DNA from: Nicotiana tabacum
Taxonomy: Eukaryota; Streptophyta; Magnoliopsida; Solanales; Solanaceae
Direction: 5' to 3'
Length of the DNA: 64,000 bases
NCBI RefSeq assembly: GCF_000715075.1
Contig: NC_134080.1
Location: 35,506,758-35,570,757 of the forward strand
Position numbers and translations under genes: made by a program. The notes below the pieces were generated by a model that saw nothing but the letters and a program-made list of their open reading frames with translations, searched no databases and was not told the DNA's origin. Numbering within the stretch: position 1 is the stretch's first letter; every line of letters starts with the position of its first letter. Shown here piece by piece: positions 1-11,593 of the stretch.

Positions 1-504
1 GAACCACAAACAGTGGCATGAGAAGTTACCCTTCACTTTGTTGGGATACCGCACTACAGTTCGCACATCAACCGGATCAACTCCCTACATGCTGGTTTGT
101 GGTACCGAGGCTATCATCCCAGTCGAGGTAGAGATTCCTTCTTTAAGAATCATATAGAAAGCTGAACTCAGCGATGCAGAGTGGATAAGGAGCCGCTATG
201 AGCAATTAGCCTTTATAGATGGAAAGAGGATGATGCAGTGTGTCACGGTCAACTTTATCAGAACAGAATGCCTAGAGCTTTCAACAAAAGGGTCAAACCA
301 AGGCAATTTGCACCAGGTCAATTGGTGCTGAAGATGATCTTCCCACATTAAGATGAAGCCAAAGGGAAATTCTCACCCAACTGGCAAGGTCTGTACATGG
401 TTCATAGGGTGCTGATAGGAGGAGCACTCATACTTGCAGAAATGGACGGAGAAATTTGGCCAAAACCAATCAATTCAGACGCAGTCAAGAGATACTATGC
501 TTAG
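1..504 (+). pseudogene. Ty3/gypsy (Tat/Ogre-like) integrase C-terminal remnant
   Basis: This is the last part of a retrotransposon pol polyprotein, beginning upstream of the window. It encodes the C-terminal part of integrase: a segment reading WHEKLPFTLLGYRT, then TPYMLVCGTEAIIP, and near the end FSPNWQG and a terminal DAVKRYYA followed by TAG at 502-504. The same motifs occur at 42270-42772 in the full-length element, so the two are related but distinct families. It is broken by an in-frame TAG near 152-160, by a one-base frameshift near 236, where the downstream frame resumes, and by a TAA near 350. It cannot yield active integrase. The 3' UTR of the same element follows directly. Confidence 0.9.
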
Positions 505-645
505 ATTATGTACATTTCCTCATCTGATGTAATTGAACTACGCTTGACCTGATTCCCATTTATGAAGGGATACGTAGGCAGCCTTATGGGTTCGGTCATA
601 TCATAATAAAATTTTCATTTCCCCCAAGACCAGAAACTAGGGCAC

Positions 646-670
646 AATTTTGAGGAGGGTCCTCAAAATT
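646..670 (+). repeat. Hairpin 1 (11-bp perfect stem)
   Basis: AATTTTGAGGA and its exact reverse complement TCCTCAAAATT are separated by 3 nt. First of three related hairpins spaced about 92 bp apart in the retrotransposon 3' UTR. Confidence 0.8.
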
Positions 671-736
671 TTGAAGCAAGTCCAGCCAACACCAACGTGT
701 GTCAGATGGTCAGTAACCAGTTAAGAAACTGGGGTA

Positions 737-763
737 GAATTTTGAGAAGGATTCTCAAAATTC
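737..763 (+). repeat. Hairpin 2 (11-bp perfect stem)
   Basis: GAATTTTGAGA pairs with TCTCAAAATTC. Relative to hairpin 1 both arms changed together, so pairing is kept. Confidence 0.8.
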
Positions 764-828
764 TGGAGAAAGTTCAGCAAGATCCATTATCTGCAAATAG
801 TCAAAATATCATCTACCAAGTTGAAGTA

Positions 829-855
829 GAATTTTGAGGATGACCCTCAAAATTC
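829..855 (+). repeat. Hairpin 3 (10-bp perfect stem)
   Basis: GAATTTTGAG pairs with CTCAAAATTC across a short loop. Third copy of the hairpin series. Confidence 0.78.
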
Positions 856-1239
856 CAATATGAGGGAGCTACAATGCCTTTGAGATGTGTTACAGTCACT
901 AGTTCATCAAAATTACTTGATATATCAATACGTTTCTAAAACAACTCTATTTTTTTATCAATAATTGCATATTTTCAAAAACTCTATTTCCATAACAGTC
1001 AGGTGTCACCCAGGGGAACTCGAAAGGTTTTCAGAGCGGAGCAAAGCAAAGCCAGCTGACTGGAGCGCGAACCAACCTTCCCCCCACAAAACATACAATT
1101 TCTTTGAATACAGGCACATTTGACGTAATAATAGCATTCGCAAAACATGTATACACAAAGATAATTTACTATCAATCAAGCTGTCAGACATCGAATACAT
1201 CTCTAGCTAAGACATACACCACTCTTATTTGTTGCTCGC

Positions 1240-2105
1240 TCCTTGCATGGGACTAATCCCTATCCCCCATACTTGCATGAGGTTAATCCTTGCCTTCCCA
1301 TCTGCATGAGACTAATCCCTGACTCCATATTTACAAGAGGCTAATCCTTGCCTCCCCATTTGCATGAGGCTAATCCTTGCCTCCCCATTTGTATGAGGCT
1401 AATCCTTGCCTCCATATCTGCATGAGGCTAATCCTTGCCTCCACACTTGCATGAGGCTAATCCCAGCCTCCCTATTTGCATGAATCTAATCCCTAACTCC
1501 ACATTTGCATGAGGCCAATCCTTGCCTCCCCATCCGCATGATGCTAATCCTTGCCTCCATACTTGCATGAGGCTAATCTCTGTCTCCCTACTTGCATGAG
1601 GCTAATCCTTGCCTCCCTATCTGCATGAGGCTAATCCTTGCCTCCATACATGTATGAGGTTCATGCCTCCCTATTTGCATGAGGCTAATCCTTGCCTCCA
1701 TATCTGCATGAGGTTAATCCTTTCCTCCATACTTGCATGAGGCTAATCCTTACCTCCCTATTTGCATGAGTCTAATCCCTGACTCCACATTTGCATGAGG
1801 CTAATCCTTGGCTCTCTATCTGCATGAGTCTAATCCTTGACTCCATGAGGCTAATCCCCGCCTCCATACTTGCATGAGGCTAATTTCTGCATCCCCATTT
1901 GCATGAGTCTAATCCTTGACTCTATGAGGCTAACCCCTACCTTCATACTTGCATAAGGCTAATCCCCGCCTTCCTATTTGCATGAGTCTAATCCATGACT
2001 CCTTATTTGCATGAGTCTAATACCTGACTCCATACTCGCATAAGGCTAATCCTTGCTTCCATACTTGCATGAGGCTAATCCTTGCCTCCCCGTCTGCATG
2101 GGATT
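1240..2105 (+). repeat. 29-bp tandem array (about 30 units)
   Basis: Degenerate tandem repeat with a 29-bp period. A typical unit reads GCATGAGGCTAATCCTTGC followed by CTCCATACTT. Units differ by point changes and small deletions, for example shortened units near 1840-1860 and 1925. It lies between integrase and the polypurine tract of a Tat/Ogre-like element, where plant retrotransposons of this clade are known to carry fast-changing tandem repeats. Not coding: the open frame across 2053-2301 is repeat translated in one frame. Confidence 0.92.
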
Positions 2106-2868
2106 AAGCAATGTCCCTCTTTGCATGAATATTGCTCTATTTCTAAGTACTCTTTATTCGCTTTTCAATCGGGCTAGGCTCTGCCCTCCATTTCACAAGA
2201 CTAAGCATTATCTTGATAACATCATGACTACTACATATCATGGGCTGAAATATCGCCAACCTATCCAAAGGCGTCATAGTCTAAAGGCATCATCCTCATA
2301 GCCGGAAGACACCAGGCCACGGCCTAAGGATCTCTCAAACTTGCATATCATTATTCAAAGGTGTCATGGTTCGGAGGCACCATCTTTATTGCTCGAGAAC
2401 ATCATTTCATGGCCTGCAAATCCCTCACTAAATAATTCTGACATCATAGTCTGAGAACGTCATCTTCAACTGTCTAAAGACAACCTTCATGGTCCAAGGG
2501 GAATTTGCATCATGTTTAATTTTTCGCAAATACATGCTTGTAGCATCTTCTATCTGCAGGTAACCAGTGAGCAACCACTATCATAGTAGGAGCGATCTCG
2601 CTCCAGTTCCCTCCAACTATCCCGAGGCTTAACCGGTCACCATAGCCGCTTCGGCATCGCGTGTCCGTTCTTGCAATAATTTCATCGGCATATTCCGCAT
2701 ATCAATCCAGAACTACACATGGCCTGATTCCAGTAGAACCAGGGATATGTAGGCAGCTCAAAGATCGAAGTCTGTCCCCTATCTTCCAAACCATTCCGAT
2801 CGGTCAAAATTGGCCATCATTTCTTTACCAGAAAATTCATTTATCCTTCCCGGGTAAAGAGGGGCAGC
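2106..2868 (+). other. Distal 3' UTR of first Tat/Ogre-like element, with polypurine tract
   Basis: Degenerate short repeats with motifs such as GGCGTCAT and GGCACCATC (2265-2480), then a second copy of the TACGTAGGCA-type block at 2709-2770 (here GATATGTAGGCAGC). The polypurine tract AAAGAGGGGCAG lies at 2856-2867, directly before the LTR. The tract is identical to that of the second Tat/Ogre-like element at 47031. No gene seen. Confidence 0.7.
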
Positions 2869-5800
2869 TGTTGATACCCAATTTTTCCCTATATATTTTT
2901 AATATGCATAAATACTTTCAAAAACACATATATAAGCATACATAAGCATGCACAAGGTTTTTATATTTTTTCTATAATTTTAAAAGATTTTAAATTGATT
3001 TATCTCCTCTCCTTTTACTCATAAAATCCCCGATAATTACCCCTCAAATTATTATTGTGGTAATTTATTCATCTAAATTCTATATTTGTGCCCAAAATAT
3101 TGTTAAAATATTTTCAGTGCATTTTTATAATTGCATTTTTGCATTTTTAAAGCTAATTTACATATAATTGCAATATTAGCCTTATTAATGTACAATTACG
3201 TTTCATATGCATAAAAATGATCTTCTATATTTTTAAATGTTAAATATATATTTTAAATCGTTTTAGTACACAAAATTATTTTCTAGGAATTATCTGTTAT
3301 TTATTATAAATTATATGGGGATAAATTGGCTATTTAAAATCTAGCCAGATTGCATTTCAATTTTAGCCTCAATTTTAACTCAACCCAGCCTAATTTAAGA
3401 TTAAATAACCCGATCCAGGCCCTAATTACCCCTACTCGACCCAAAACCTATCAAATCCTGGCCGTTGATCTTTTTAGATCAACGACCCTCGTTCATCTTG
3501 CCTTTTTTATTCTAAACGACCCCCCAACCCTAACCATTTTTCCAAATCTGCCGCCCTAAGATCCTCTCTTCTCTCAGTAACTCTCAACCAAACCCTAGCC
3601 CTTCAACCGCCGACCCCTCCTCTCTGGTCATCCCCGGTGACCTCTCATCGTTTCCTAAGCCTCTTATGGCTTCTCTCATGCCATGCCTGCCTTCTCTAAG
3701 GTCTTCAAGGACCCAGGGCTATATCGACTTACATCTAGGGTTCCTCACTTGTCTGTTCTTGGCTACTCCAATGTGGTTTCGAGCAAAATCATGTTGTATC
3801 TGTTACGATCCTTGGGATTCTAGACAGGTTCTTTCATCTCTCTATGAGTTTCTTCTGAAACCCTAATTTCTTCTTATATCTCTTAAATTTGTACAGATCT
3901 AAGACGATTTGAGTTTGTTTCTTTAATATTTTACACTGTCCTTGGAACTCTTTTGCAAGAATCATTGATTTCAAGTGTTTTTCACCTTCTTCTAAAATAT
4001 TAGGGTTTCAGAACTTCTTTTAAAATTTTGTTTAACTGATTCTTTGTGTTTTAACTTCTATTTCTTGCATATTTTTGACGGATTCCATTATTTTACTACC
4101 TCTTCAACTCGTCAATGTTGAAAGCCCTAATTTTCTAGGTTTCTTCGTTTGGTTCTGTGTATTAGCATGACTAATCATTTTTTGTTTGAGTTTCTGTGAC
4201 TATCTTGCCTCGAATATGTTCCTACTGAGTTTTTAGCCTAACTTATATCACTTCTATGTGCTTGTGTCCATCTTGAATGTTCAAGACTTGCTTCTTTCTA
4301 TCAGTGTTATTTAACCTTCGTGTTTGCTACGTCTGGTTGTTCTTATCTTACTCAATTTATATGTTGAACACTGAATCGTGACTTTCTCTTTGATTTATTC
4401 CGTATTCCCTATTTCATGGTTTGATTGGAAGACCTTCCTTTAAACCTTCGATTCCTACTCTTTCTATTCAAATTGATTAATTTGCTTACCTTTTCTGCAT
4501 TAGTATTTTATTTCTACTGATTATCTCCTTAATTAGAGTTTTCTGAACTTAGCCCTAATTGTTTACCCTATACTTACTGAATTTGAAATCTTTCCTTATT
4601 GGTCATACATTGATTTCTTTACTTATTTGTTACTTGTTCTTACCGTTTGAACTGATTCTCTTAACTTATGAGAATACTTGTAATGATTTTGCTCTAATTG
4701 GTTCTGAGTTCCATAATTACTATACTATTGTGATTCTTGCCTTATTTTACCTAGTTTCGAACTGCTATATATACCTACTTTCTCATTGATACAAACACGG
4801 ACATTGGTTCAAAAACTCTCTCTTTCACACTAAAAGCTTTCTGCTCTCTTTTGTATTACTTATTACTATCTAAAGTCAGTCGGTTGCAAGTCAAGGCTAA
4901 CTACTGGTTTCTCTTTCACGTTGTGCTTACTATCCCCTTACTGGTATGTTCCAATTTTACTTCAAGTCCCAAAACTATATGCTTCTCCTATTACTTCAAT
5001 TTGTCATGTTTCTAATATGCTTCTATCTATGGTTTTGTTGTTCAACATGCAATTAACATGTATACTTCACTGTCTTCTTTATTGCATGCTATATACCCCT
5101 TAGGATCCCCTTTCTAGTATGACCCTATGTGACTATGTTTCTCTGACCTATGGCATGCACCTTCCTGTATGAAGTAATTGGCTATCATAATCCTATTGAT
5201 TCTGTATTAACTCTACAATGCATTCTATACTTTAAAAGCCTTAACCCCTTTTAAGGCTCCTCTAATTATGTACCTATGTGCATCAGTGCTTACTATGTGC
5301 CCCTATGCTTACCCCAAATCCCCATTACCCCTAAGTGGATGTGTGCACATGTTAGACTCCATGTATTGAAGTGCTGATGAACCTCTTTCTGGTTTTGTAT
5401 TTGGCTTGACTGATTGTTAGTCACCTGACCTTTTAAAACTATTTTATTTAGTAACTCCCTATGTGTTTTCTTACAAAACTATTTCAAGAAAATCTCTTTT
5501 TAACACTGTTTTCCCACTAAAATCTTTCAAACTGTGTCAAGCACTCTCACTCTACTCCTAAGTCACTAGGTTCTGCCCACTCTAGTGTGTGTACTGCCTC
5601 TGGATCCTCTTGAGAACCCTCTGAACTCTGGCACACTGAGACTGGCCCTTCCACATTGCACTTACTCATTTGGTTACAAAGTTTGGGTGTGAGCACTGCT
5701 CGAGATCCTTGAGATTCTTAGGGAACTCTGACGCACCTAGATAATGATATTGTCTATGAAATTGGCATTTGAGGCTATTGGAGGTCTTTGAAAATCACTT

Positions 5801-7476
5801 GGGCCTGCTTCAGGCTCCCTATAATGTAGCTTCTTCTTTTCTTTTTATCTATTTATGTAATTCATTCATTTGGTTTGTTATAATTTGTAAACAAATATCG
5901 GGGTAACTAGTGAAAAAGGGTGGGTAGTTACATATTTGTGGGGTAATATGGGTAGAAACCATGCTTATAGGATGTTATATTTGCTTTGTTTGCCTTACCA
6001 TGTTAGAAATCATTCCTATAGGTTTCAAGTGGTTCCAATAATAGAAATTATGTTTATAGGTCTTAAAATCAATTTCACAAGTAGATACCATGCCTATAGG
6101 ATATGGTCCAGCTCAACTTCTATTATAACGAGTGTTTATATGTGTTTTTCATTTGTTATCATGCCTACAAGTTTCTAACATCAACTCTTAAACAATTAGA
6201 TGTCATGCCTATAGGAAACAACATCAGAAACTCTACCTAGATCTAAAATCAGTTTAGTTTAAATAATTTAATCCAGTTCATGATTAGTTTACTTTGAAAC
6301 TGGTCTAATTAGTGGTTTGTTTTTCCTGAAATGAATTCTTTCAAAAACTGCCCTAATCTATCACTAGACAGCATGCCAATAGGAACTCAAGAGTTTGTTT
6401 TAAAATTTGTCCACTGTTTTACTATACCAAACGTAGTATCATGCTCTTAGGATGCCATTATCCAGCATTTAGGCAAGCCTATAGGGTAAGTTTAAATTCT
6501 GCAACTCTAAAACTGTTTCTACAACTTAATATTGTTCTGATTTTAACAAGCTTAAAATCAGTAGGTAAACGGATAGGGCCATCACTTCTGAGTTAATAAA
6601 ACAAAAACTGCATATCTCATTTGTTCTGATACTCACCTAGACATCATGTCTTAGGATACTGTTTAACAATATTGCCCTTATTTATGTTTGAGTCATGCTG
6701 CTTACATGCATTATTTGTGGAGGTGAACTTGAGCCTTTAATTGTTTCTCTTCTGCCTTATGTGCTAAGGTCCTATTTGTTCTTGCTTGTCGCCTTAGAAT
6801 TTTCTCCTTTTAAGCACCTTAGGGGTTATCTAGAACTGCCAAGATTTAGAGGTCCTAAAATACCTCCAGGGTCACAAGGAAGGGAAGGGTAGTGCACGCA
6901 TAGGCATCGGCAAGTTTACTAGCACGCTTTAGGCTAAGACCACGCAGTGGGAAGGGTAGATATGGGATATGATGACTACACACTAGTGTCATGTGTAGCC
7001 TCTCATTAAGGAGTGTTTATCGGGCATTGTGTGGAGGGATCCTACAGGCTAACCAACCCAGGACCCCTCCTTTCCCAAATCATATCTGTTTAAAACTTTG
7101 TTTTATATATAACTTGTTCAAAACCTTTGTCTTATTATTTGAGTTATACAACGTCCAACGTGCTTTACTTGCTAATTATTTGATTCAACTATTTATTTGT
7201 TAATGGACTAATTCGTGAATATAAGTTCGGTCGGGACCCACCATTGTGGACCAAGAGGGGTGCCTAACACCTTTCCCTCAAGATTATTTCGATCCCTTAC
7301 CCTAATCTCTGGTAATGCAAACTAGTCTAAGAGTTAATCACTCTAGGTGCCCTAACGCACCATAATCCGTTAGGTGGAGACTCTTCAAATACCCAATTCC
7401 CAAAAGGAAATGAGTTATTACCCCCATGAATGTCGAAACCCATACTTTCTTCGCGGAGGAAAAAAGGGGCGCGACA
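2869..7476 (+). mobile_element. 3' LTR of first Tat/Ogre-like element (4.6 kb)
   Basis: Starts TGTTGATACCC immediately after the polypurine tract and ends GGCGCGACA, after a GC-rich terminal tail. Length is about 4608 bp, typical of the very long LTRs of this clade. It contains the palindrome GGCCGTTGATC/GATCAACGACC at 3460-3487 in the presumed U3 and otherwise AT-rich, non-coding sequence. Short open frames inside it have no motifs. The sequence right after it (GCAGCC) is in frame with a different retroelement, so it marks the edge of a nested insertion. Its partner 5' LTR must lie to the left of the window. Confidence 0.82.
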
Positions 7477-9309
7477 GCAGCCATTGTTCACGCGTTGAAG
7501 ATTTGGAAGCATTATTTGTATGGCGTGTCATGTGAGGTGTTCACGGATCACAAAAGTTTGCAATACTTGTTCAAGCAGAAGGAGCTAAATTTGAGGCAGA
7601 GGAGGTGGTGGAGCTATTGATAGACTATGATATCACCATCTTGTATCATCCGAGAAAGTCCAATATAGTGGTCGATGCATTGAGTAGGACGTCAGCTAGT
7701 ATGGGCAGCCTTGCGTATATTTCAGTTGGTAAGAGGCCTCTTGCTTTGGATGTTCAGGCTTTGGCCAATCAGTTCGTGAGGTTGGATGTTTCTGAGCCCA
7801 ACCATGTTCTAGCTTGCACAGTCACTCGTTCTTCATTATTTGAGCGTATCCGAGATCGGCAGTATGATGATCCTCATTTGCATGTCCTTATAGACATAAT
7901 GCGGCACAGAGGTGCCAAGCAGGTTACAGTTGGAGATGATGGAGTTCTGGGAAGCAGGGTCGTATTTGTGTGCCTAATATGGATGGACTCTGTGATTTGA
8001 TTCTAGAGAAGGCCCATAGTTCCCGGTATTCTATTCATCCGAGCGCCACTAATATGTATCAGGATTTGCGGCAATATTATTGGTAGAGAAGGATGAAGAG
8101 GGACATTGTTGCGTATGTGGCTCGGTGTTTGAACTGTCAGCAGGTAAAGTACAAGCATCAGAGGCCTGGTGGTTTGTTTTAGAGGATTGAGCTTCTTGAG
8201 TGGAAGTGGGAGCGTATCACTATGGACTTTGTTGTTGGACTCCCACGGACTCAGAGGAAGTTCGATGCAGTGTGGGATATTGTTGATAGGCAGACTAAGT
8301 CAGCGCATTTCATTCACGTGGTAGTTTCCTATTCTTCCGAGAGGTTAGCTGAGATCTATATCCGGGAGATTATTCGTCTTTATAGTGTGCCGATGTCTAT
8401 CATTTCCGATCGAGGTACGCAGTTTACCTCACATTTTTGGAGGGCAGTTTAGTGTGATTTGGGTACACGGGTCTAGTTGAGTATAACATTTCATCCCCAA
8501 ACGGATGGACAGTCCGAGCGTACTATTTAGATTTTGGAGGATATGCTCTGAGCTTGTGTTATGAACTTTGGAGGTTCGTGGGATCAGTTCTTGCCTTTAG
8601 CAGAGTTTGCCTACAATAACAGCTACCAGTCGAGCATTCAGATGGCTCCTTATGAGGTACTATATGGTAGGCGGTGTCGGTCGCCAGTTGGATGGTTTGA
8701 GCCGGGAGAGGCTCGGTTGTTGGGTACATATTTTGTCCAGGATGCCTTGGATAAGGTGAAGATTATTCAGGACAGGCTTCGTACAGCTCAGTCTAGGCAG
8801 AAGAGTTATGCCGACTGCAAGGTTCGTGATGTAGCATTTATGGTCGGTGCTTCGGGTGTCGCCCATAAAGGGCGTAATGAGATTTGGGAAGAAGGGCAAG
8901 CTAAGCCCTAGGTTCATTGGTCCTTTTGAAATTCTTGATCGAGTGGGATAGGTGGCTTATAGACTTGCGTTGCCGCTGAGTTTATAAGTTGTGCACCCAG
9001 TGTTTCATGTGTCCATGCTTCGAAAGTATCACGGCGATCTATCCCACGTTTTAGACTTCAGCACTGTCCAGTTGGACAAGGACTTGACCTATGAGGAGGA
9101 TCCGGTAGCTATTCTAGATCGGCAGGTTTATCAGTTGAGATTGGAGAGTTACCCTTCTGTTCGTGTTCAGTAGAGAGGTCAGCCTGCCGAGGCTGCTACT
9201 TGGGAGTCCGAGTCCGATATGCGGAGCCGTTATCCCTATATTTTGCCCGACTCAGGTACTTCTTTTCTATGTCCGTTCGAGGACGAACGGTTGTTTTAGA
9301 GGTGGAGGA
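7477..9309 (+). pseudogene. Chromovirus (Tekay/Del-type) RNase H, integrase and chromodomain remnant
   Basis: Degenerate pol of a Ty3/gypsy chromovirus. In order: RNase H end ([20 protein letters not shown], 7539-7600), the link region ending DALSR, the integrase zinc finger (ARCLNCQQVK, near 8123), catalytic aspartates in MDFVVGLP (8222) and SDRGTQF (8406), the FHPQTDGQSER segment with the catalytic glutamate (near 8490), GPFEILDRVG, HPVFHVSMLRKY (8992) and a C-terminal chromodomain (PVAILDRQ onward, 9100-9250). It is broken by frameshifts near 7610 and 7950 and by many stop codons, mostly TAG. The upstream RT and gag are missing because the Ogre-like LTR inserted within the RNase H codons. 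Confidence 0.9.
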
Positions 9310-10326
9310 TATGATGACCCAAAAGGTCATCATTTGATTTACAAGTAAATTCTGTGTTCTGAGGTCTTAAAGCCTCTTTTTATCTCACGCTGATTTGCGT
9401 ACGTAGTCCGAGCATATAGCTGGAACGCTTTTATATGAAAATTTGATAAAAATGCTAATTTGGCCTTAAAATTGAATTTAAGTTGACTTAGGTCAACATT
9501 TTAGGTAAACAGACCCGGACCCATGATTTGACGGTCCCGGAGGGTCGATAGAAAATATAGGACTTGGGCATATGCCCGGAATTGAATTCCGAGGTCCCAA
9601 GCCCTAGAAATAAATTTTTGAAGAAAATTATTTAACTGAAATCTTAAGAGATTTTAGAAATTTGAATGTATTTGGAATTAATGGTATCAGGACCGTATTT
9701 TGGTTCCAGAGCCTGGTACAGGTCTTATATGGTATTTAGTTTGAGCCTGTAAAATTTGCTTGTCGTATATGGCTTAACTACACAGATTTATTTGGTAGTC
9801 TCGTCCTAGCCTCGTCACTACTTTGTTGAGGTTAGGCTCGACACTTACCAGCACATGGGGTTGGTTATGCTGATACTACACTATACTATGTGCAGATCTC
9901 GGTACTGGAGCATACGGACCTTAGCTAGGGGTTGCTGCCTTCAGTCCATCAGGAGACCCGAGGTAGACTTGCAGGCGTCCGCAGGCCTTGGCGTCCCCTC
10001 CCAATCTAGTTTCTTTCTGTTCTTTTATATTCCAAAGATAGACATGTACTTTCTTGTTCAGACTTTATTTGTAGTTTACTTAGATAATCCGTGAGATTGT
10101 GACACCAGTTCTGGGTGGTTTATGTTATAGATTTGTATCGATATTAGCTTAAAATGTTACATTTCATTCTTCCACTTTAATATTTTTGTTGTTTATAAAA
10201 TGTTAATTTACAACTGTTAAGGGATTAAAAATAAAAAGGGTTAAGTAATTGAAATCATTGGCTTGCCTAGATTTCACTAGTAGGCGCCATAACGACTTCT
10301 GAGGGTGGAAAATTCGGGTCGTGATA
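9310..10326 (+). mobile_element. 3' LTR of the chromovirus remnant
   Basis: Follows the chromodomain and a purine-rich stretch (GAGGTGGAGGA). It begins TATGATGACCC and ends GGGTCGTGATA; these ends match the 2964-bp solo LTR downstream, which begins TATGATGACCC and ends GGGTCGTGACA. Length is 1017 bp. The two LTRs are therefore relatives of different length. No ORF of note. Confidence 0.75.
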
Positions 10327-11140
10327 TTCAAGAAGTACAAGCCTCCTATATTCAGTGGTCTAGCATCAGATGATGCTCTGAGATTTCTGGAGGAGTGCTC
10401 TCGTATCCTCCGCACTATGGGTATATCAGGATCGAGTGGGGTTTCTTTCACTGCCTTCCAGCTTTGAGGAGAAGCCTATCAGTGGTGGCGTACTTATGAG
10501 TTGGACAACCCAGCTGAGGCAGCTTCCCTTACATGGACCCAATTTTCAGATATGTTTTTGAGGGAGTATGTTTCTCAAAGCCTCAGGGACGCATGTCGCG
10601 CAGAGTTTGTCCGCTTCACTGACTTGGATAGGCATGCACCAGTCTTGGTTTCTACAATTCGTGAGAGAGTTTGCTGGTTTATTGAGGGGCTCATTCCCAG
10701 CATCAGGTCTAGCATGGACCGGGAATTGGACATGGATATTATCAGCAGGTGGTGAGTATTGCTAGGAGAGTAGAGAGCATGCATGCTCAGGAAAGAGAGG
10801 AGAGAGAAGCCAAGAGATCTCGAGAGTCGGGCCATTATTCTGGTGCTCGTGCCCCAACTGCGGTTCGTCATGGTTGGTAGGGGTTATATAAGCCGCCCCG
10901 CTCATTCAGCTCTTCCAGCAGCCAGTGGTATTCCAGCTCCTCCTAGACCTCAGGAGCTTTATTATGCACCTCCAGTATCTGGTGCGCCTCCTGCACGGAG
11001 TCCTTTTAGTGGTCAGTCCAGTAGACCTGGCCCGAGCCAATCATAGCCGCCACATCCTCCCAGAGCTTGATTTGAGTGTGGCAACACACGCCATATGGTT
11101 AGAGATTTCCCCAGAACTTGGGTCATGACAAAACATATAT
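10327..11140 (+). pseudogene. Chromovirus gag fragment
   Basis: Degenerate gag capsid region: KYKPPIFSGLASDDALRFLE near the start, then WTQFSDMFLREYVSQSLRDA (10530-10590), a proline-rich spacer, and a decayed CCHC knuckle reading ECGNTRHMVRDF near 11070-11100, in which the first and last cysteines are lost. Frame changes near 10465 and 10755. It directly abuts the LTR end at 10326 with no primer-binding site or leader between them. It is therefore more likely part of another copy into which the chromovirus inserted than a continuation of the same element. Confidence 0.78.
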
Positions 11141-11203
11141 ATAGGTAAACTTTCAGCTTAGGTGGATCTAGCAATGTTATAGTGGTTGTTCGGCTTGGAC
11201 AAT

Positions 11204-11552
11204 AATAGCCTATTTGTCCAAGCTTCTTTTTGGCCAAAAGTACGCTTTTTCAAAGTTAAGGATGTTGGCTAAATTTTGAGAAAGAAAAAAGTACTTTTGA
11301 GTAGAAACAAAAGTAGTTTTTGAGAAACAGAAAAAAGTAGCTTCTTCTCAAAATCACTTTTTAAAATGGCATTTTTGAGAAAAAAATACTTAGAAATATT
11401 TTTTAAAAGCTTGGTTAAATACTAATTACTTCTCAAAAGTATTTTTTAAAATTAATTAGACAAACACAGATTATTTCTCCCGAAAAGTACTTTTAAAAAA
11501 AATACTTTTCAAAAATAAATCGATTTTAGAAGCTTTCCCAAAAAAGCTATAA
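11204..11552. repeat. Short inverted-repeat element (MITE-like), copy 1
   Basis: Begins AATAGCCTATTTGTCCAAGC and ends near AAGCTTTCCCAAAAAAGCTAT, the approximate reverse complement of the start. The inside is full of AAAAGTACTTTT-like palindromic runs. A second copy of the family ends at 57481 with CTTGGCCAAATAGGCTATT. No coding capacity. The superfamily is not assigned. Confidence 0.65.
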
Positions 11553-11588
11553 GTAATGGACTCGGTGATCGGATTTAATTTTACAAAA

Positions 11589-11593
11589 CAAAT
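11589..11593. repeat. Target-site duplication CAAAT (left)
   Basis: CAAAT precedes the solo LTR and is repeated exactly after it at 14558-14562. Confidence 0.8.

Larger units (their letters stand above)
505..1239 (+). other. 3' UTR of first Tat/Ogre-like element, with three hairpins
   Basis: Non-coding stretch between the pol stop codon and the 29-bp array. It opens with a block (535-600) containing GATACGTAGGCAGCC and TTCGGTCA that recurs elsewhere in the window. It then holds three spaced inverted repeats at 646-670, 737-763 and 829-855, each with a 10-11 bp stem of the type AATTTTGAGGA/TCCTCAAAATT. No gene is visible. The antisense open frame at 1006-1200 has no recognisable motif and is not called. 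Confidence 0.75.

Noticed and set aside
1240..2105. CRISPR-like array (29-bp repeats)
   Set aside because: The repeats are head to tail without unique spacers, in plant retrotransposon DNA.
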